A DNA stretch of 64,000 bases from positions 1-64,000 of IMG/VR virus record IMGVR_UViG_3300043621_000137, one strand, 5' to 3'. A model generated the notes under the pieces. It saw nothing but the letters and a program-made list of their open reading frames with translations, made no database searches and was not told the origin of the DNA. The translations under genes were made by a program, and so were the position numbers. Positions 1-7,781 of the stretch are shown one piece after another. The stretch is from a virus. The number at the start of each line of letters is the position of its first letter. Position 1 is the stretch's first letter.

Positions 1-1
1 C

Positions 2-160
2 TGCCTGCAGTGGCTGGTCTTCCTGCCTGGCGGCGGGCTGCGGCCGGTGACCGACCGCGAGTGGCTGGCCCTCTCTGACGACGAGCGCGTGCAGCTGACG
101 GCGCAGCGCGAGCGGGTGCGGCGGGCCTGGGCGACGAAAGGACCGACCGATGCCGCGTAG
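2..160 (+). CDS. 3' end of a truncated unknown protein
   Basis: The frame is open from the window edge to a TAG at 158-160 and gives the last 52 residues of a protein that begins outside the window. It ends in an Arg/Gln/Glu-rich, probably helical tail (DDERVQLTAQRERVRR). Its stop lies inside the start of the next gene (ATG at 150), the tight coupling typical of phage early operons. No family is recognised. Confidence 0.5.
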   Translation, partial: CLQWLVFLPGGGLRPVTDREWLALSDDERVQLTAQRERVRRAWATKGPTDAA

Positions 161-452
161 ACGTCAGCGCCGCGGGCCGCCCTCGGGCGGGTACTACCTC
201 GTCACGGAGGAGCCGCCCGCCGGCGGGGAGCGGTTCCTCCTGGCCCCGGAAGGCGTGGTGCTGCCGCCCGGGCCGCAGCCGCCCCCGCCGCCGCCGGGGC
301 CGATGACGCCCGCGCTCCAAGACTTCATCGACCGGGTGATTGTCCCGAACCTGCTCGACCGCCTCTACCGCCAGCAGCGGGAGGCGGCGGCTGAGGCCGT
401 CTCGGCGACGCCAGACGACGAGCCGAGCCAGGGCGACGAGCCCCCGGCATGA
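150..452 (+). CDS. Hypothetical proline-rich small protein
   Basis: This 100-residue protein has a basic N-terminus (MPRRRQRRGPP), a poly-proline stretch around residues 40-50, then a helical segment with FIDRVIVPNLLDRLYRQQ. It overlaps the preceding partial gene and the next gene by 4 nt (ATGA), so all three are probably translated together. The leader GAAAGGACCGACCG before ATG matches the style of leaders at the right end of the window. No function is recognised. Confidence 0.6.
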   Translation: MPRRRQRRGPPSGGYYLVTEEPPAGGERFLLAPEGVVLPPGPQPPPPPPGPMTPALQDFIDRVIVPNLLDRLYRQQREAAAEAVSATPDDEPSQGDEPPA

Positions 453-646
453 CGCCCACCGTCCTGCAGCACGGCGTCGGCTACGACCTCGTCGTCTTCC
501 CGCAGTCCGAGCCGCCGCGCCTGGTGCTCGGCCTCCGCTGCCACACCTGCCAGCGGATCTCGTTCTCCCCGAAGGACGTGCGCGAGCGGTACTGCGGGCG
601 CTGCCACGTCTTCCACGAGGACCCGCGGCTCGACCCTCAGGGCTGA
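449..646 (+). CDS. Small zinc-binding protein with two CxxC motifs
   Basis: The 65-residue product has CHTC near residue 31 and CGRC near residue 49, a spacing that fits one zinc knuckle or ribbon of four cysteines. The rest is a short beta-rich N-terminus (YDLVVFPQSEPPRLVLG). Similar tiny zinc proteins are common in phage early operons, where their roles are mostly unknown. Its start overlaps the stop of the upstream gene, supporting it as a real coupled gene. Confidence 0.65.
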   Translation: MTPTVLQHGVGYDLVVFPQSEPPRLVLGLRCHTCQRISFSPKDVRERYCGRCHVFHEDPRLDPQG

Positions 647-650
647 GGCC

Positions 651-857
651 ATGCCGCAGCAGTACCTCTTCGCCGAGGGCGAGCTAGAGACGCTCGTCTG
701 CCCCTGCGGCAGCCCCGTCGTCGCCTCCGACCCGGTCGTGAACGACGACGGCGACCTCGTGCAGTTTGGCTTCTGCCCCGAGTGCGGTATCGCCCCGCCT
801 GCGCCCGACGAGCCGTGGCGCTGGTGGCTGCCCAAGGCGCTGGGGCGGCGGCACTAG
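651..857 (+). CDS. Small zinc-ribbon protein
   Basis: A 68-residue protein with two cysteine pairs, CPCG near residue 17 and CPECG near residue 42, as in a zinc ribbon. The acidic centre (VVNDDGDLVQFGF) lies between the knuckles. The ATG follows the previous stop by 4 nt, so it is in the same operon. It could bind nucleic acid or a protein partner; the sequence does not say which. Confidence 0.65.
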   Translation: MPQQYLFAEGELETLVCPCGSPVVASDPVVNDDGDLVQFGFCPECGIAPPAPDEPWRWWLPKALGRRH

Positions 858-1120
858 CGCCCCGACCGCCCACTCGGGCGCCCGCGCGGTGGGGCGCGGC
901 CCAGCGCCACGGCGAGCCAACGGCGCGGCGGTCGCCCTGGGATGCTGATCCTGATCTGCCGCGTGACCGCGCCTGCTCGGCTCCGCGGCGCCGACGGCGA
1001 CTGCGCGAGCGCAGCGAGCAAGGGAGCCGAGGCGTGCTACCGTCCCAGCCGTACGATCGTACCGCTAGCTGTACAGGGCCCCGGGATGGTCCCGGTCCCG
1101 CCCGTACGAGGAGCCCGCCC
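858..1120. other. Intergenic region with inverted repeats
   Basis: No convincing gene is seen in this 263-bp stretch. It contains an inverted repeat CTCGGCTCC (976-984) / GGAGCCGAG (1023-1031) separated by 38 nt, and a perfect 12-bp palindrome GTACGATCGTAC at 1051-1062, close upstream of the gene at 1121. It may be a structured leader or a regulator site. Confidence 0.4.
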
Positions 1121-1654
1121 ATGCCTGACCTGCCCCGGATGCGCCCCGGCCGCCGCCTGTTCGCCCGCATTGATCGCTTCGAATGCGCCTGCCCACACTG
1201 CGGCCGGCTGATTTTCGCCGGCATCGACCAGCGCTTCCTGCCCAAGCGGCTGGCCGACGTCTCACGCGCTCGCACCGCCGCCAAGCACCGCCCGCGCGCC
1301 GAGTCGGTCGTGCGCCTCTTCTGGAACCCGTACACCCAGCGGCTGCAGTGCCCCTGGTGCGACCACATCTACACGCTTGGGCTGCTCTTCTACCCGGTCA
1401 CGCGCCAGAACGGCCGCTCGACGCGCCTGCCTGCGCCCGACATCGAGCCCACCCCGGCCGAGGTCGCCGAGATGCGCAGGCTCGGCGGCGGCTGGTGGGT
1501 CAAGGGCGGGCGGAGGTCCTGGCTCGACCACGCCAACCTGCACGTTGAGGCTGAGTGCCGCTGCGTCGCGGGGGGCACCGATCCGACCTGCCTGATCCAC
1601 GGCGCGGCGGTTACCGACGACCGCCCGGAGGGAGGCGAAAGTCCACCCAAATAG
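1121..1654 (+). CDS. Hypothetical protein with multiple CxxC motifs
   Basis: A 177-residue protein. It has CACPHC near residues 24-29, CPWC near residue 77 and CRCVAGGTDPTC near residue 145, which suggests one or two zinc sites. The frame stays open far upstream, but ATG 1121, preceded by an AGGAG-like sequence (ACGAGGAGCC), gives the natural start. It is the last rightward gene before a convergent region. No catalytic motif is visible. Confidence 0.6.
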   Translation: MPDLPRMRPGRRLFARIDRFECACPHCGRLIFAGIDQRFLPKRLADVSRARTAAKHRPRAESVVRLFWNPYTQRLQCPWCDHIYTLGLLFYPVTRQNGRSTRLPAPDIEPTPAEVAEMRRLGGGWWVKGGRRSWLDHANLHVEAECRCVAGGTDPTCLIHGAAVTDDRPEGGESPPK

Positions 1655-1973
1655 GATGAGTCTACAGGGCTCAGATTTATGATCCTCCCGCACACCCCCC
1701 TTTTTTATGTCCAGACGCAAGTAAGCCCTGCGGGGCCAATAGGTTACAAACGGACATGCGCCTGGACATCTGGCCGAACTAGGTCCTGAAGTCGCCAGAA
1801 GTAGTACGAACTGTGGACAGCTGGACAGGACATGTCCAGATTTTTGTCCTCTTATAACTGTATATGTACATAGGGGTTACCCCGCCTAGGGGTATATGGG
1901 GGGGGGGGCCTGTACGGGGTGTTCGTTTTCGGCCACATCCCAGGTTTCGCTTTCTGACCCCGCGACACAGGCC
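1655..1973. other. Convergent intergenic region with CTGGACA boxes
   Basis: No gene is supported here. The stretch is unusually AT-rich near 1850-1880 and G-rich at 1901-1912. It holds repeated boxes of CTGGACA or its complement at 1708-1714 (TGTCCAG), 1762-1768, 1821-1827 and 1833-1839, plus a variant GTGGACA at 1813-1819. They lie between two convergent genes, just beyond the RepA-like gene, and could be replication or partition sites as well as termination structures. Confidence 0.4.
1821..1845 (+). terminator. Probable intrinsic terminator
   Basis: CTGGACA (1821-1827) and TGTCCAG (1833-1839) form a 7-bp stem around a 5-nt loop, followed at once by ATTTTT. This is the form of a rho-independent terminator and lies after the last rightward gene of the left-end group, facing the oppositely oriented RepA-like gene. 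Confidence 0.5.
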
Positions 1974-3023
1974 TCAGTGGAGCGACACGACCAGCCGTCG
2001 GTAGACCCCCCGGCGGACCTTCTGCACCTGGCAGTCGGCGATCAGCGCCGTCAGCGCCCGCTGCACGGTCTTGAGCGTGAGCGGGAGGGCCTCGGCCAGC
2101 GCGGCCAGCTCGGCGAGGGTCACCTCGGCGCCATCGGCGGGGAAGAGCGCGAGGACGCGCGCGGGGCTGCCGGCCTCCTGGTCCGGCACCTGCTCGAAGA
2201 TGCCCTCGGCGTTGCGCGTGAGCAGGAAGGTCTCGGGCGGGGCCAGGTGCGAGAGCCACATGAACGTGTAGTACGGCTCGCCGGTCTCGTCGGGGGAGGC
2301 CAGCACCATCTGCGTGTCGGTGAAGCCGAGCAGCGCGCTGCTGCCCAGGATCTGGTCCTGCGGCCGAGCGTAGCGGTCCTTCTTGTCGGCCTTGAGCTTG
2401 CCGCTGTGGGCCGTCGCCATCAGCGTCAGCTGGCGCTCGCGGATCAGCACGCGGATCTCGTGGCAGGCCACCGCGCAGGTGTCGTAGTCGAGGAGGTTGC
2501 CGCCGAGGAACAGACCCATCGGGTCCACGAAGAGCAGCGCGCGGCGCGGCAGCTTGAGCTTGTCGATGAACTCCCCTAGCCGGGCGGTGCGTTCGAACTT
2601 CTTGCGCAGGCACCGGGGGTCGAACGTCGGGTCATCGGGCATCGAGTAGCACTTGATGTCGGGGAAGCCCGCGCGCTCGAACCACACGCGCCCCCCGCGC
2701 GCCCAGCCCCGATCGGCGTTGATGATCGCGATCTCGGACACCGGGTTTGGCTGGTGCCCGAAGATCAGCGTGCCGTCGCGGAACGCCTTGGCGATCGTCG
2801 CGAGGAGCGCGGTCTTGCCCAGGCCCGCGGCGCCTGACAGAAGCGACACCGAGCCGAAGGGGAGGATGTTCGGGATCAGGTCGACGGGCTCGGCCAGCAC
2901 GACGCGCGGCTCAGTGAGGACCACGCGCGGTTCAGACGCGGCGGCAGCTGGTTTGGGGCGGGCAGTGGGGTCGAGAGGCAGCTCGGGTTGACACGGGGGG
3001 CCCGGTCGTGCATCCTTTGGCAT
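1974..3023 (-). CDS. RepA-like AAA ATPase, probable replicative helicase or initiator
   Basis: The 349-residue protein has a Walker A motif GAAGLGKTA at about residues 64-72 and a Walker B-like LLFVDPMGLF near residue 170, followed by an MATAHSGK segment typical of RecA-fold AAA_25/RepA ATPases. The C-terminal 60 residues look like a winged helix (LTLKTVQRALTALIAD). Such proteins act as helicases or initiators in plasmid and phage replication. ATG 3023 is preferred over an in-frame GTG at 3053 because CAGGACA lies just upstream. It is the only replication-type gene on the minus strand, divergent from the immunity genes. Confidence 0.7.
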   Translation of the reverse strand: MPKDARPGPPCQPELPLDPTARPKPAAAASEPRVVLTEPRVVLAEPVDLIPNILPFGSVSLLSGAAGLGKTALLATIAKAFRDGTLIFGHQPNPVSEIAIINADRGWARGGRVWFERAGFPDIKCYSMPDDPTFDPRCLRKKFERTARLGEFIDKLKLPRRALLFVDPMGLFLGGNLLDYDTCAVACHEIRVLIRERQLTLMATAHSGKLKADKKDRYARPQDQILGSSALLGFTDTQMVLASPDETGEPYYTFMWLSHLAPPETFLLTRNAEGIFEQVPDQEAGSPARVLALFPADGAEVTLAELAALAEALPLTLKTVQRALTALIADCQVQKVRRGVYRRLVVSLH

Positions 3024-3223
3024 TGTTCTGTCCTGACGGTTAGGGGGCGGCACCGGATCCTGTCTGGCTCGGGCAGATCAACCAACGGTGCCGCCCCCGT
3101 GTGTGTACGGGGCTCGTGAACGAAGCGCCTGTTCTATCCTGCCCGCGCGCCCCAGATCAAGATCCTCCCAGCGGTAGGCACACGCGCCGACGCGCCCCCA
3201 AGATACCGGACTGCCACGCCTCT

Positions 3224-3305
3224 GTCATCAGTGCTTGACAGCTTGTCATCAACTCGCTAGGCTGCCGCAGCCCGCCTCGGCGGGGGGAGAGCACAACCTG
3301 ATGAC
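3224..3305. promoter_or_regulatory. Operator-like cluster of GTCATCA boxes
   Basis: GTCATCA occurs at 3224-3230 and 3245-3251, and the inverse TGATGAC at 3299-3305. The same box occurs three times in front of the repressor-like gene near 4.8 kb, which links the two control regions. Confidence 0.45.
3235..3263 (+). promoter_or_regulatory. Putative promoter with operator box in spacer
   Basis: TTGACA at 3235-3240, a 17-bp spacer and TAGGCT at 3258-3263 form a plausible sigma-70-type promoter for the gene at 3342. A GTCATCA box (3245-3251) lies inside the spacer, so a bound repressor would cover the promoter. Confidence 0.45.
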
Positions 3306-3341
3306 AAACACGACGACGACGACGGGCAGGAGCGGACACCG

Positions 3342-3752
3342 ATGATCAACGACTACATCAAGAAGCTGCGGCGCGCAGCTGATGCGCTTGAAGACTTGCT
3401 GGCGAGCGACCCGTTCGATCACCCGAAGATCGCGAACGCGATCGGCCAGCGCGTGGCGCGCAACCTGAATGGGGCGTCGGTGCCGCTCGTGGCGCAGGCC
3501 CCGGCGCAGATCGTCGCACGAGGCGGCGTGCCCAAGGGCTACAAATACCCGCCCGGCGCGCATTGGAAGCAACGCCAGGCGGCGGCACACGCGGGCGCCG
3601 CTGAGGCGGTCGTCACGAACTCCAAGGCCAAGGGCTACAAGTACCCGCGCGGCACGCACTGGACGCAGCGCCCCGAGAACAAAGCGAAGGTGACTCGCAT
3701 CACGAAGCGGGCGAGCAAGGCCAGGCTCACCAAAACGAAAGGACCAGCCTAA
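3342..3752 (+). CDS. Basic protein with duplicated KGYKYP-HW motif
   Basis: A 136-residue, strongly basic protein with an acidic helical N-terminus (residues 1-30). It has two copies of the short motif KGYKYPxGxHWxQR, near residues 65 and 105; the second continues as PENKAKV, and the tail is Lys-rich. HWTQ-PENK-type repeats are seen in small phage proteins of uncertain role, and the basic aromatic pattern suggests DNA binding. It follows the operator-covered promoter and its stop overlaps the next ATG, so it is co-expressed with the RHH-like gene downstream. Confidence 0.6.
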   Translation: MINDYIKKLRRAADALEDLLASDPFDHPKIANAIGQRVARNLNGASVPLVAQAPAQIVARGGVPKGYKYPPGAHWKQRQAAAHAGAAEAVVTNSKAKGYKYPRGTHWTQRPENKAKVTRITKRASKARLTKTKGPA

Positions 3753-4024
3753 TGGGCATCTTCTATCGTCGTCAGCGCCCGGTCAAAGGCGGGCGGGAAG
3801 CCTTGCCGTCCTGCGTGCTCGCCGACATCAAGCGGCACGTCGAGGCCGATGCCATGAAGTACGGCGTCAGCAAGTCGTTCGTCATCAGCGTCATCCTGGC
3901 GAAGGCCTACAAGGTGCGCGAGCAGGAGCCGCTCGAAGAGAAGGACGGACCGAAGGCGCCGATCGTGCCGATCCCCGTGAAGGCGCGCCCCGCCGCGCTC
4001 CGCACCAGTACCACGCGACACTAG
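3752..4024 (+). CDS. Possible ribbon-helix-helix protein
   Basis: A 90-residue protein. Residues 18-50 (LPSCVLADIKRHVEADA, then YGVSKSFVISVILAKAY) resemble the strand-helix-helix pattern of CopG/Arc DNA-binding proteins. A basic N-terminus and Pro/Ala tail flank it. Its start codon overlaps the stop of the upstream gene (TAATG). Placed in the immunity region, it may be an accessory regulator, but this is inferred from fold-like pattern and position only. Confidence 0.5.
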   Translation: MGIFYRRQRPVKGGREALPSCVLADIKRHVEADAMKYGVSKSFVISVILAKAYKVREQEPLEEKDGPKAPIVPIPVKARPAALRTSTTRH

Positions 4025-4114
4025 GCCCGGCCGCCGCGCGCGCCCGTCCTGGCGAGCCTCCGGCTCACCTGTCGGGCCGCTCACCCGTGGCCCCGCAGGT
4101 GCAGGTCGTTCGCG

Positions 4115-4753
4115 TCAGCCAGTTCTTCGAAGAACTCCAGCAGCCGAATGCCGTCCGAGGGGTAGTGCTTCACTATCTGCAGGACGAGCGTCGCCAGATC
4201 CGCCACGCGGAGGTCGACGGGGCGTCCGCTTCTTCGGCGGTGCTCGGCGGCGGCGGCCAGACGGCGTTTGAGCCGGGGCGGCAGCGCTGTCGTGGGATGC
4301 CCGGCGATCGAGTTCCGCGAGCGCGGCGGCGACGCGGGACTCGATGCGCGCTTCCGCGTCGATGCGCGCGTCGATGAGCGCCCGGAGGACGGTCGCGGCG
4401 GCGAGGACGACGGGGTCAGTGTCGAGTCGACCATGAGGAGACGCGGTGGGGTCTCCGAAGACGGGGGCCGCTTCGCGCTCATCCGAGGAGGCTCCTTTCG
4501 CGCCGCCCACGCGCTGCTCCAGCTCCGCGACGAGCGCGCTGAGGGGCATCCCGAGGGCCTGCGCCAGCTGGGCGTAGTAGTCCAGCACAGCGGCGCGGCG
4601 CTTCTCCGCGAGCAGGTAACTCACGGCGCCCTGGGTCACCCCGACCCTGCGCGCAAACTCCCGTTGCGACCAGTGTTGGGCGCGGAGAAACTCACGGAGC
4701 TTGTCCCGGAAGGCCTGCGAGAGGGTGGTGGGCGGTGTGCTCGGTAGTGGCAC
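4115..4753 (-). CDS. XRE-family HTH protein, probable lysogeny repressor
   Basis: The 212-residue protein carries an N-terminal helix-turn-helix: WSQREFARRVGVTQGAVSYLL at about residues 28-48, followed by LAQALGMPLSALVAEL. The remainder is Ala/Arg-rich and low in complexity, with a very basic stretch near residue 165 (RRRRAPPKKR). No S24 protease motif is seen. It is transcribed away from a Cro-like gene, the classic arrangement of a lysogeny switch. The start is GTG 4753, and a good promoter ends only about 10 nt before it, so the mRNA may be leaderless. Confidence 0.65.
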   Translation of the reverse strand: MPLPSTPPTTLSQAFRDKLREFLRAQHWSQREFARRVGVTQGAVSYLLAEKRRAAVLDYYAQLAQALGMPLSALVAELEQRVGGAKGASSDEREAAPVFGDPTASPHGRLDTDPVVLAAATVLRALIDARIDAEARIESRVAAALAELDRRASHDSAAAPAQTPSGRRRRAPPKKRTPRRPPRGGSGDARPADSEALPLGRHSAAGVLRRTG

Positions 4754-4762
4754 GCTGGTCCC

Positions 4763-4791
4763 ACAGTATCACTAGTAGTCATCACCTGCAA
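4763..4791 (-). promoter_or_regulatory. Putative repressor promoter
   Basis: On the minus strand TTGCAG (4791-4786), a 17-bp spacer and TACTGT (4768-4763) form a sigma-70-like promoter. The expected transcription start falls at about 4756, almost on the GTG at 4753. A GTCATCA box (4778-4784) lies in the spacer. Confidence 0.45.
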
Positions 4792-4821
4792 CTCGTCATC
4801 ACCAAACTATTTTTGTCATCA
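4778..4821. promoter_or_regulatory. Three GTCATCA operator-like boxes
   Basis: GTCATCA occurs at 4778-4784, 4795-4801 and 4815-4821, all in the same orientation, spaced 17 and 20 bp. The first two continue as GTCATCACC. They overlap the putative repressor promoter and match boxes at 3.2-3.3 kb. Confidence 0.5.
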
Positions 4822-4933
4822 GATTGTCGCCTCCCGCGCCGTGCTGCCCGCCGTGGGGTGTTCCTGTCAGCCCACCGTTGGTGCAGTGACGGCCCGCTGT
4901 GAGTCCGTAGGGAGAAGTCACCACACAAACCGC

Positions 4934-4963
4934 TTGACAGCCCCGCCGGCGGTTGACTACTGT
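4934..4963 (+). promoter_or_regulatory. Putative promoter for the Cro-like gene
   Basis: TTGACA at 4934-4939, an 18-bp spacer and TACTGT at 4958-4963 precede the Cro-like start (4999) by about 35 bp. The -10 sequence is identical to that proposed for the divergent repressor promoter. No GTCATCA box lies in this promoter itself. Confidence 0.4.
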
Positions 4964-4998
4964 AGCTCCTCGCTCGATAACAAACGCAGCACACAGCC

Positions 4999-5307
4999 AT
5001 GACGAAATCAGTCACCCGACCCGCCCGGCGCAGCCCGCCGCGGAGCCTGCGCGCCTACCTCATCGGGCCGCCCGCCATCGGGCAGCGCGCGCTGGCGGAG
5101 GCGGTCGGCTGCAATCAGTCGATGATTTCGATGCTGGCCCGCGGCACGCGCGCGCCGTCGGCGCGCCTGGCAGTCAAGCTCCACGCGATCACGGGGATCC
5201 CGCTCCGCACGCTGCTCGCGACGCGGATGGACCCGACACCCGCGAAACGCGTACGGGCCAAGGCGCGCGGCGATCCAGCGCGCGGGCCCGCGCACTCATC
5301 TACTTAA
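4999..5307 (+). CDS. Cro-like helix-turn-helix protein
   Basis: A 102-residue protein with a helix-turn-helix at about residues 28-60: IGQRALAEAVGCNQSMISMLA, then RAPSARLAVKLHAITGI. The tail is basic (PAKRVRAKARG). It is divergent from the repressor-like gene across a 245-bp control region and is the first gene of the long rightward operon, so by position it probably plays the Cro role. It could equally be a CII-like activator. Confidence 0.65.
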   Translation: MTKSVTRPARRSPPRSLRAYLIGPPAIGQRALAEAVGCNQSMISMLARGTRAPSARLAVKLHAITGIPLRTLLATRMDPTPAKRVRAKARGDPARGPAHSST

Positions 5308-5333
5308 GTTCTACCCCGTTAGCGGAGGCGACC

Positions 5334-6776
5334 ATGACGATGCCGACCACGCCCCCGACGACGACGACGACGACGCCCACGGTTCCCCTCCTCTGGTTCA
5401 CCGACCGCTCGCGGTTCAAGCTCGGGACGTCCCGCTGTGCGCGGGCGCGCTTCCTCGGCTACCACGCGCACAACAGCTACGGGATCACGCTCAGGAAGCA
5501 CGCGCTGCCGCTGGTGACCGGCATCTTCGTCCATCGCATCCTCGAAGCATATGCATCGGTCCTGAAGCAGGACGACCGGCTGCCCGCGCTCGGCGAGGTC
5601 CGCGAGATCATCGCGAGCCTGGTGACCGAGTACGAAGCCTCCGTCGAGGCGCGCGGCTATCGCGGCATCCTCGGCGGCCCGGACACCGAGGAGACGATCG
5701 CCGAGCAGGCGGCGCTCATCAGCGGCCTGGGCTGGGTGCTGCGGCTGAAGTTCCTGCCCTGGCTGCACCAGGCCTACCAGGTGGTGGCGGTCGAGCAGGA
5801 GCGCCTGCATCTGCTCGACTGCAGCTGCGGGGCCCCCCCGCTCGATGCGGCCGAGCACCTCCGCCGCGGCTGCACGGGCAAGGCCATCATGCTGCGGACC
5901 GACCTGCTGGCGCGGCGGCGCGGCGCCCAGACGCTCGCCTACTTCGAGTGCAAGACGACCGGCTGGGAGAGTGAGGCCTGGGCCGAGCAGTGGGAAACCG
6001 ACGCGCAGCTGGCGCTCGGCACGGTCGACGCCGCGGAGCTCTGGGGCGCCGAGGTCACCGAGCTGTACATCGTCGGCCTGAACAAAGGGCGGCGGATGCG
6101 CGACCGGTATGCGGAGGCGGCCGACGACACGCGCAAGAAGCAGCAGTCGCCGCTCTGCTACGGGTACTGCCGGCCGGGCAATCCGCCGCTGGCGGCCGAG
6201 GACTGGCTCCCGAGCTACGAGTGGGTCACCGACAACGGCGAGGTCAAGCGCGCGAGCCGGGCGCACCGGCGCCGCGGCGTCTGGACGCTCGGCGAGAGCG
6301 AGTGGCCCGTGTGGCGCGCGTATCTGAACAGCAACCCGGGGCTCACGCCGGAGGAGTTCTGGGTCCGCTCGCTCCCGGCCTCGATCCTCGACAAGGTCTG
6401 CTTCATCCTCGGGCCGATGAACCGGCAGGACCAGCAGCTGCAGGGCCTGCTGCGCGGGTTCCTGGGCGAAGAGCGCCGCTGGCAGGAGGCGTGCTGGTCG
6501 CTCTACGACCTGCAGACGCAAGGCCACGGCTGGGCGAGCGAGACCTACCAGAACGCCCTCGATACGCTCATCCCCTGCAGCTGGGCGTGCCGCCCGTTCG
6601 GCAAAGAGCACCAGTGCGAGTTCGTGCCCGTCTGCCACCGTCACCAGGGCTGGGATGACCCGGTCGGCAGTGGCGCCTATCAACCGCGCTTGCCACACCA
6701 CGACCCCGAGCTGCAGCAGGCGCAAGCCCGCGGCCTGCTCGTGGCCGAGGCCGACGCCCCCGACGACGAGGAGTAG
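5334..6776 (+). CDS. Cas4/RecB-like PD-(D/E)XK exonuclease
   Basis: A 480-residue protein starting at ATG 5334 after GGAGGCGACC. The nuclease core shows LRTDLL (Asp, about residue 188) and FECKTTGW (Glu-x-Lys, about residues 205-207), the PD-(D/E)XK pattern. A C-terminal cysteine cluster, CSWAC near residue 417 and CEFVPVC near residue 430, together with an upstream CSCG, suggests a Cas4/AddB-type iron-sulfur domain. Such enzymes process DNA ends for recombination or replication, and a Sak4-like ATPase follows two genes downstream. One copy of the dispersed palindrome lies inside the coding sequence. Confidence 0.7.
   Translation: MTMPTTPPTTTTTTPTVPLLWFTDRSRFKLGTSRCARARFLGYHAHNSYGITLRKHALPLVTGIFVHRILEAYASVLKQDDRLPALGEVREIIASLVTEYEASVEARGYRGILGGPDTEETIAEQAALISGLGWVLRLKFLPWLHQAYQVVAVEQERLHLLDCSCGAPPLDAAEHLRRGCTGKAIMLRTDLLARRRGAQTLAYFECKTTGWESEAWAEQWETDAQLALGTVDAAELWGAEVTELYIVGLNKGRRMRDRYAEAADDTRKKQQSPLCYGYCRPGNPPLAAEDWLPSYEWVTDNGEVKRASRAHRRRGVWTLGESEWPVWRAYLNSNPGLTPEEFWVRSLPASILDKVCFILGPMNRQDQQLQGLLRGFLGEERRWQEACWSLYDLQTQGHGWASETYQNALDTLIPCSWACRPFGKEHQCEFVPVCHRHQGWDDPVGSGAYQPRLPHHDPELQQAQARGLLVAEADAPDDEE
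5544..5557. repeat. Dispersed palindrome copy (GAAGCATATGCATC)
   Basis: Matches the 14-bp consensus GATGCATATGCATC at 13 positions. It lies inside the nuclease gene and encodes EAYA using GCA and TAT codons, which this GC-rich genome otherwise avoids. Confidence 0.55.
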
Positions 6777-6781
6777 CCCCC

Positions 6782-7018
6782 ATGTTGATCGCCCGCAGCA
6801 GCAGCAAGCTAAACAAGAGTGTCCTCTTCGTCGGTCTGACCAAGGAGGAACGCAAACGCCTGGACGCCGGCGAGCCGCTGAGGCTCCCGCCCTGCCGGAT
6901 GCCCGCCACCGAAACGGCGCTGTGGCTCTTCGGCGGACGCGACGAAGACACGCTGATTGATGAACTGGAGCGCGTGCTCGGCGGCGAGGGCATCGAACTG
7001 GCGCTGGTGGTGCGCTGA
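6782..7018 (+). CDS. Hypothetical 78-residue protein
   Basis: A small protein with mixed character: a basic N-terminus, LTKEERKRLDAGEPLRLPP in the first half and an acidic helix (DEDTLIDELERVLGGEG) in the second. It starts 5 nt after the nuclease stop and its own stop overlaps the following GTG start, so it sits firmly in the operon. No domain is recognised. Confidence 0.6.
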   Translation: MLIARSSSKLNKSVLFVGLTKEERKRLDAGEPLRLPPCRMPATETALWLFGGRDEDTLIDELERVLGGEGIELALVVR

Positions 7019-7019
7019 T

Positions 7020-7781
7020 GTGTTCACCACACGCGACGCGCACGCGCTCTATTGCTACGAGCGCCAGCGTTGGCAGCGGCTGCGGGCGCTGGACCACTGG
7101 CACCTGTGGTTTCGCGCCTGGCAGCAGAAACGTGGGCTGCGTTACTGGTACCGGGTCGACTGGCTCGCGAAGCGGCAGGCGCAGCGCGAGCGCATGGCCG
7201 AAGCCCGGCGATGCCGTCCAGGAGGGTATGTGAGCCCGGTCGGCGGCTCACGCCACTACCAGGGTGGCGGCCTGGGCGTCGAGGGCGGCTGGGGCTGCCC
7301 GAGCTGCGGGGCCGACAACGCCGGGCCGATTGCCCAGGGCTGCAGCGTGTGTGGCGCCGGGCGGCCGGGGCGGCACATCGGGACCGAGCCGCCCGTGCCG
7401 CCAGCTGCGCCCCGAGCGGAGCTGCCCGAGACGCCGGAGGGGACACCTGATGACGTGCCGCGCGACACCCCGGCGCTGCGCTGGCTGGCCGAGCACCCCG
7501 AGGCCACGCTGGAGCAGGCCTTCATCGCCGGGTACGTCGAGGGCATGCGGGACATGCGGTATATGAGCCGGCGGCCCACCGACGCGCCCCCCGAGGCCGA
7601 GGCGGCGCTCCCGCCGGAAGCCAAGGTCGCGCGCACCATCGTCGCTGCGCTCACCTACTTCGCCGATCAGGTGCTGCCCGCCGCCTCGGCGGAGGTCGCG
7701 AGCGGCGAGTGGTGCAGCGTGGCGGAAGTCCGGCAGCTCATTCAGCAACTGACGACGACAGGAGAAGTGGCCCATGCCTAA
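7020..7781 (+). CDS. Hypothetical protein with zinc-finger centre
   Basis: A 253-residue protein. GTG 7020, overlapping the upstream TGA, is chosen over an ATG at 6957 that would bury the start inside the previous gene. Residues 1-65 are Trp/Arg-rich (HWHLWFRAWQQKRGL). A CPSCGADN and CSVCGAG pair near residues 92-115 is a zinc ribbon, followed by a proline-rich linker and a helical C-terminus. It overlaps the next gene by 8 nt. The role is unknown; position suggests replication or recombination. Confidence 0.6.
   Translation: MFTTRDAHALYCYERQRWQRLRALDHWHLWFRAWQQKRGLRYWYRVDWLAKRQAQRERMAEARRCRPGGYVSPVGGSRHYQGGGLGVEGGWGCPSCGADNAGPIAQGCSVCGAGRPGRHIGTEPPVPPAAPRAELPETPEGTPDDVPRDTPALRWLAEHPEATLEQAFIAGYVEGMRDMRYMSRRPTDAPPEAEAALPPEAKVARTIVAALTYFADQVLPAASAEVASGEWCSVAEVRQLIQQLTTTGEVAHA

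Noticed and set aside
3752-4084. Toxin-antitoxin pair formed by the two small genes at 3342 and 3752
   Set aside because: The second looks RHH-like but the first has no toxin motif and carries a duplicated basic motif instead; position in the immunity region favours regulators.
5319-7103. Minus-strand frame of 594 codons opposite the nuclease gene
   Set aside because: It shows no domain pattern and is the mirror of a gene with clear nuclease motifs; high GC keeps the antisense frame free of stops.
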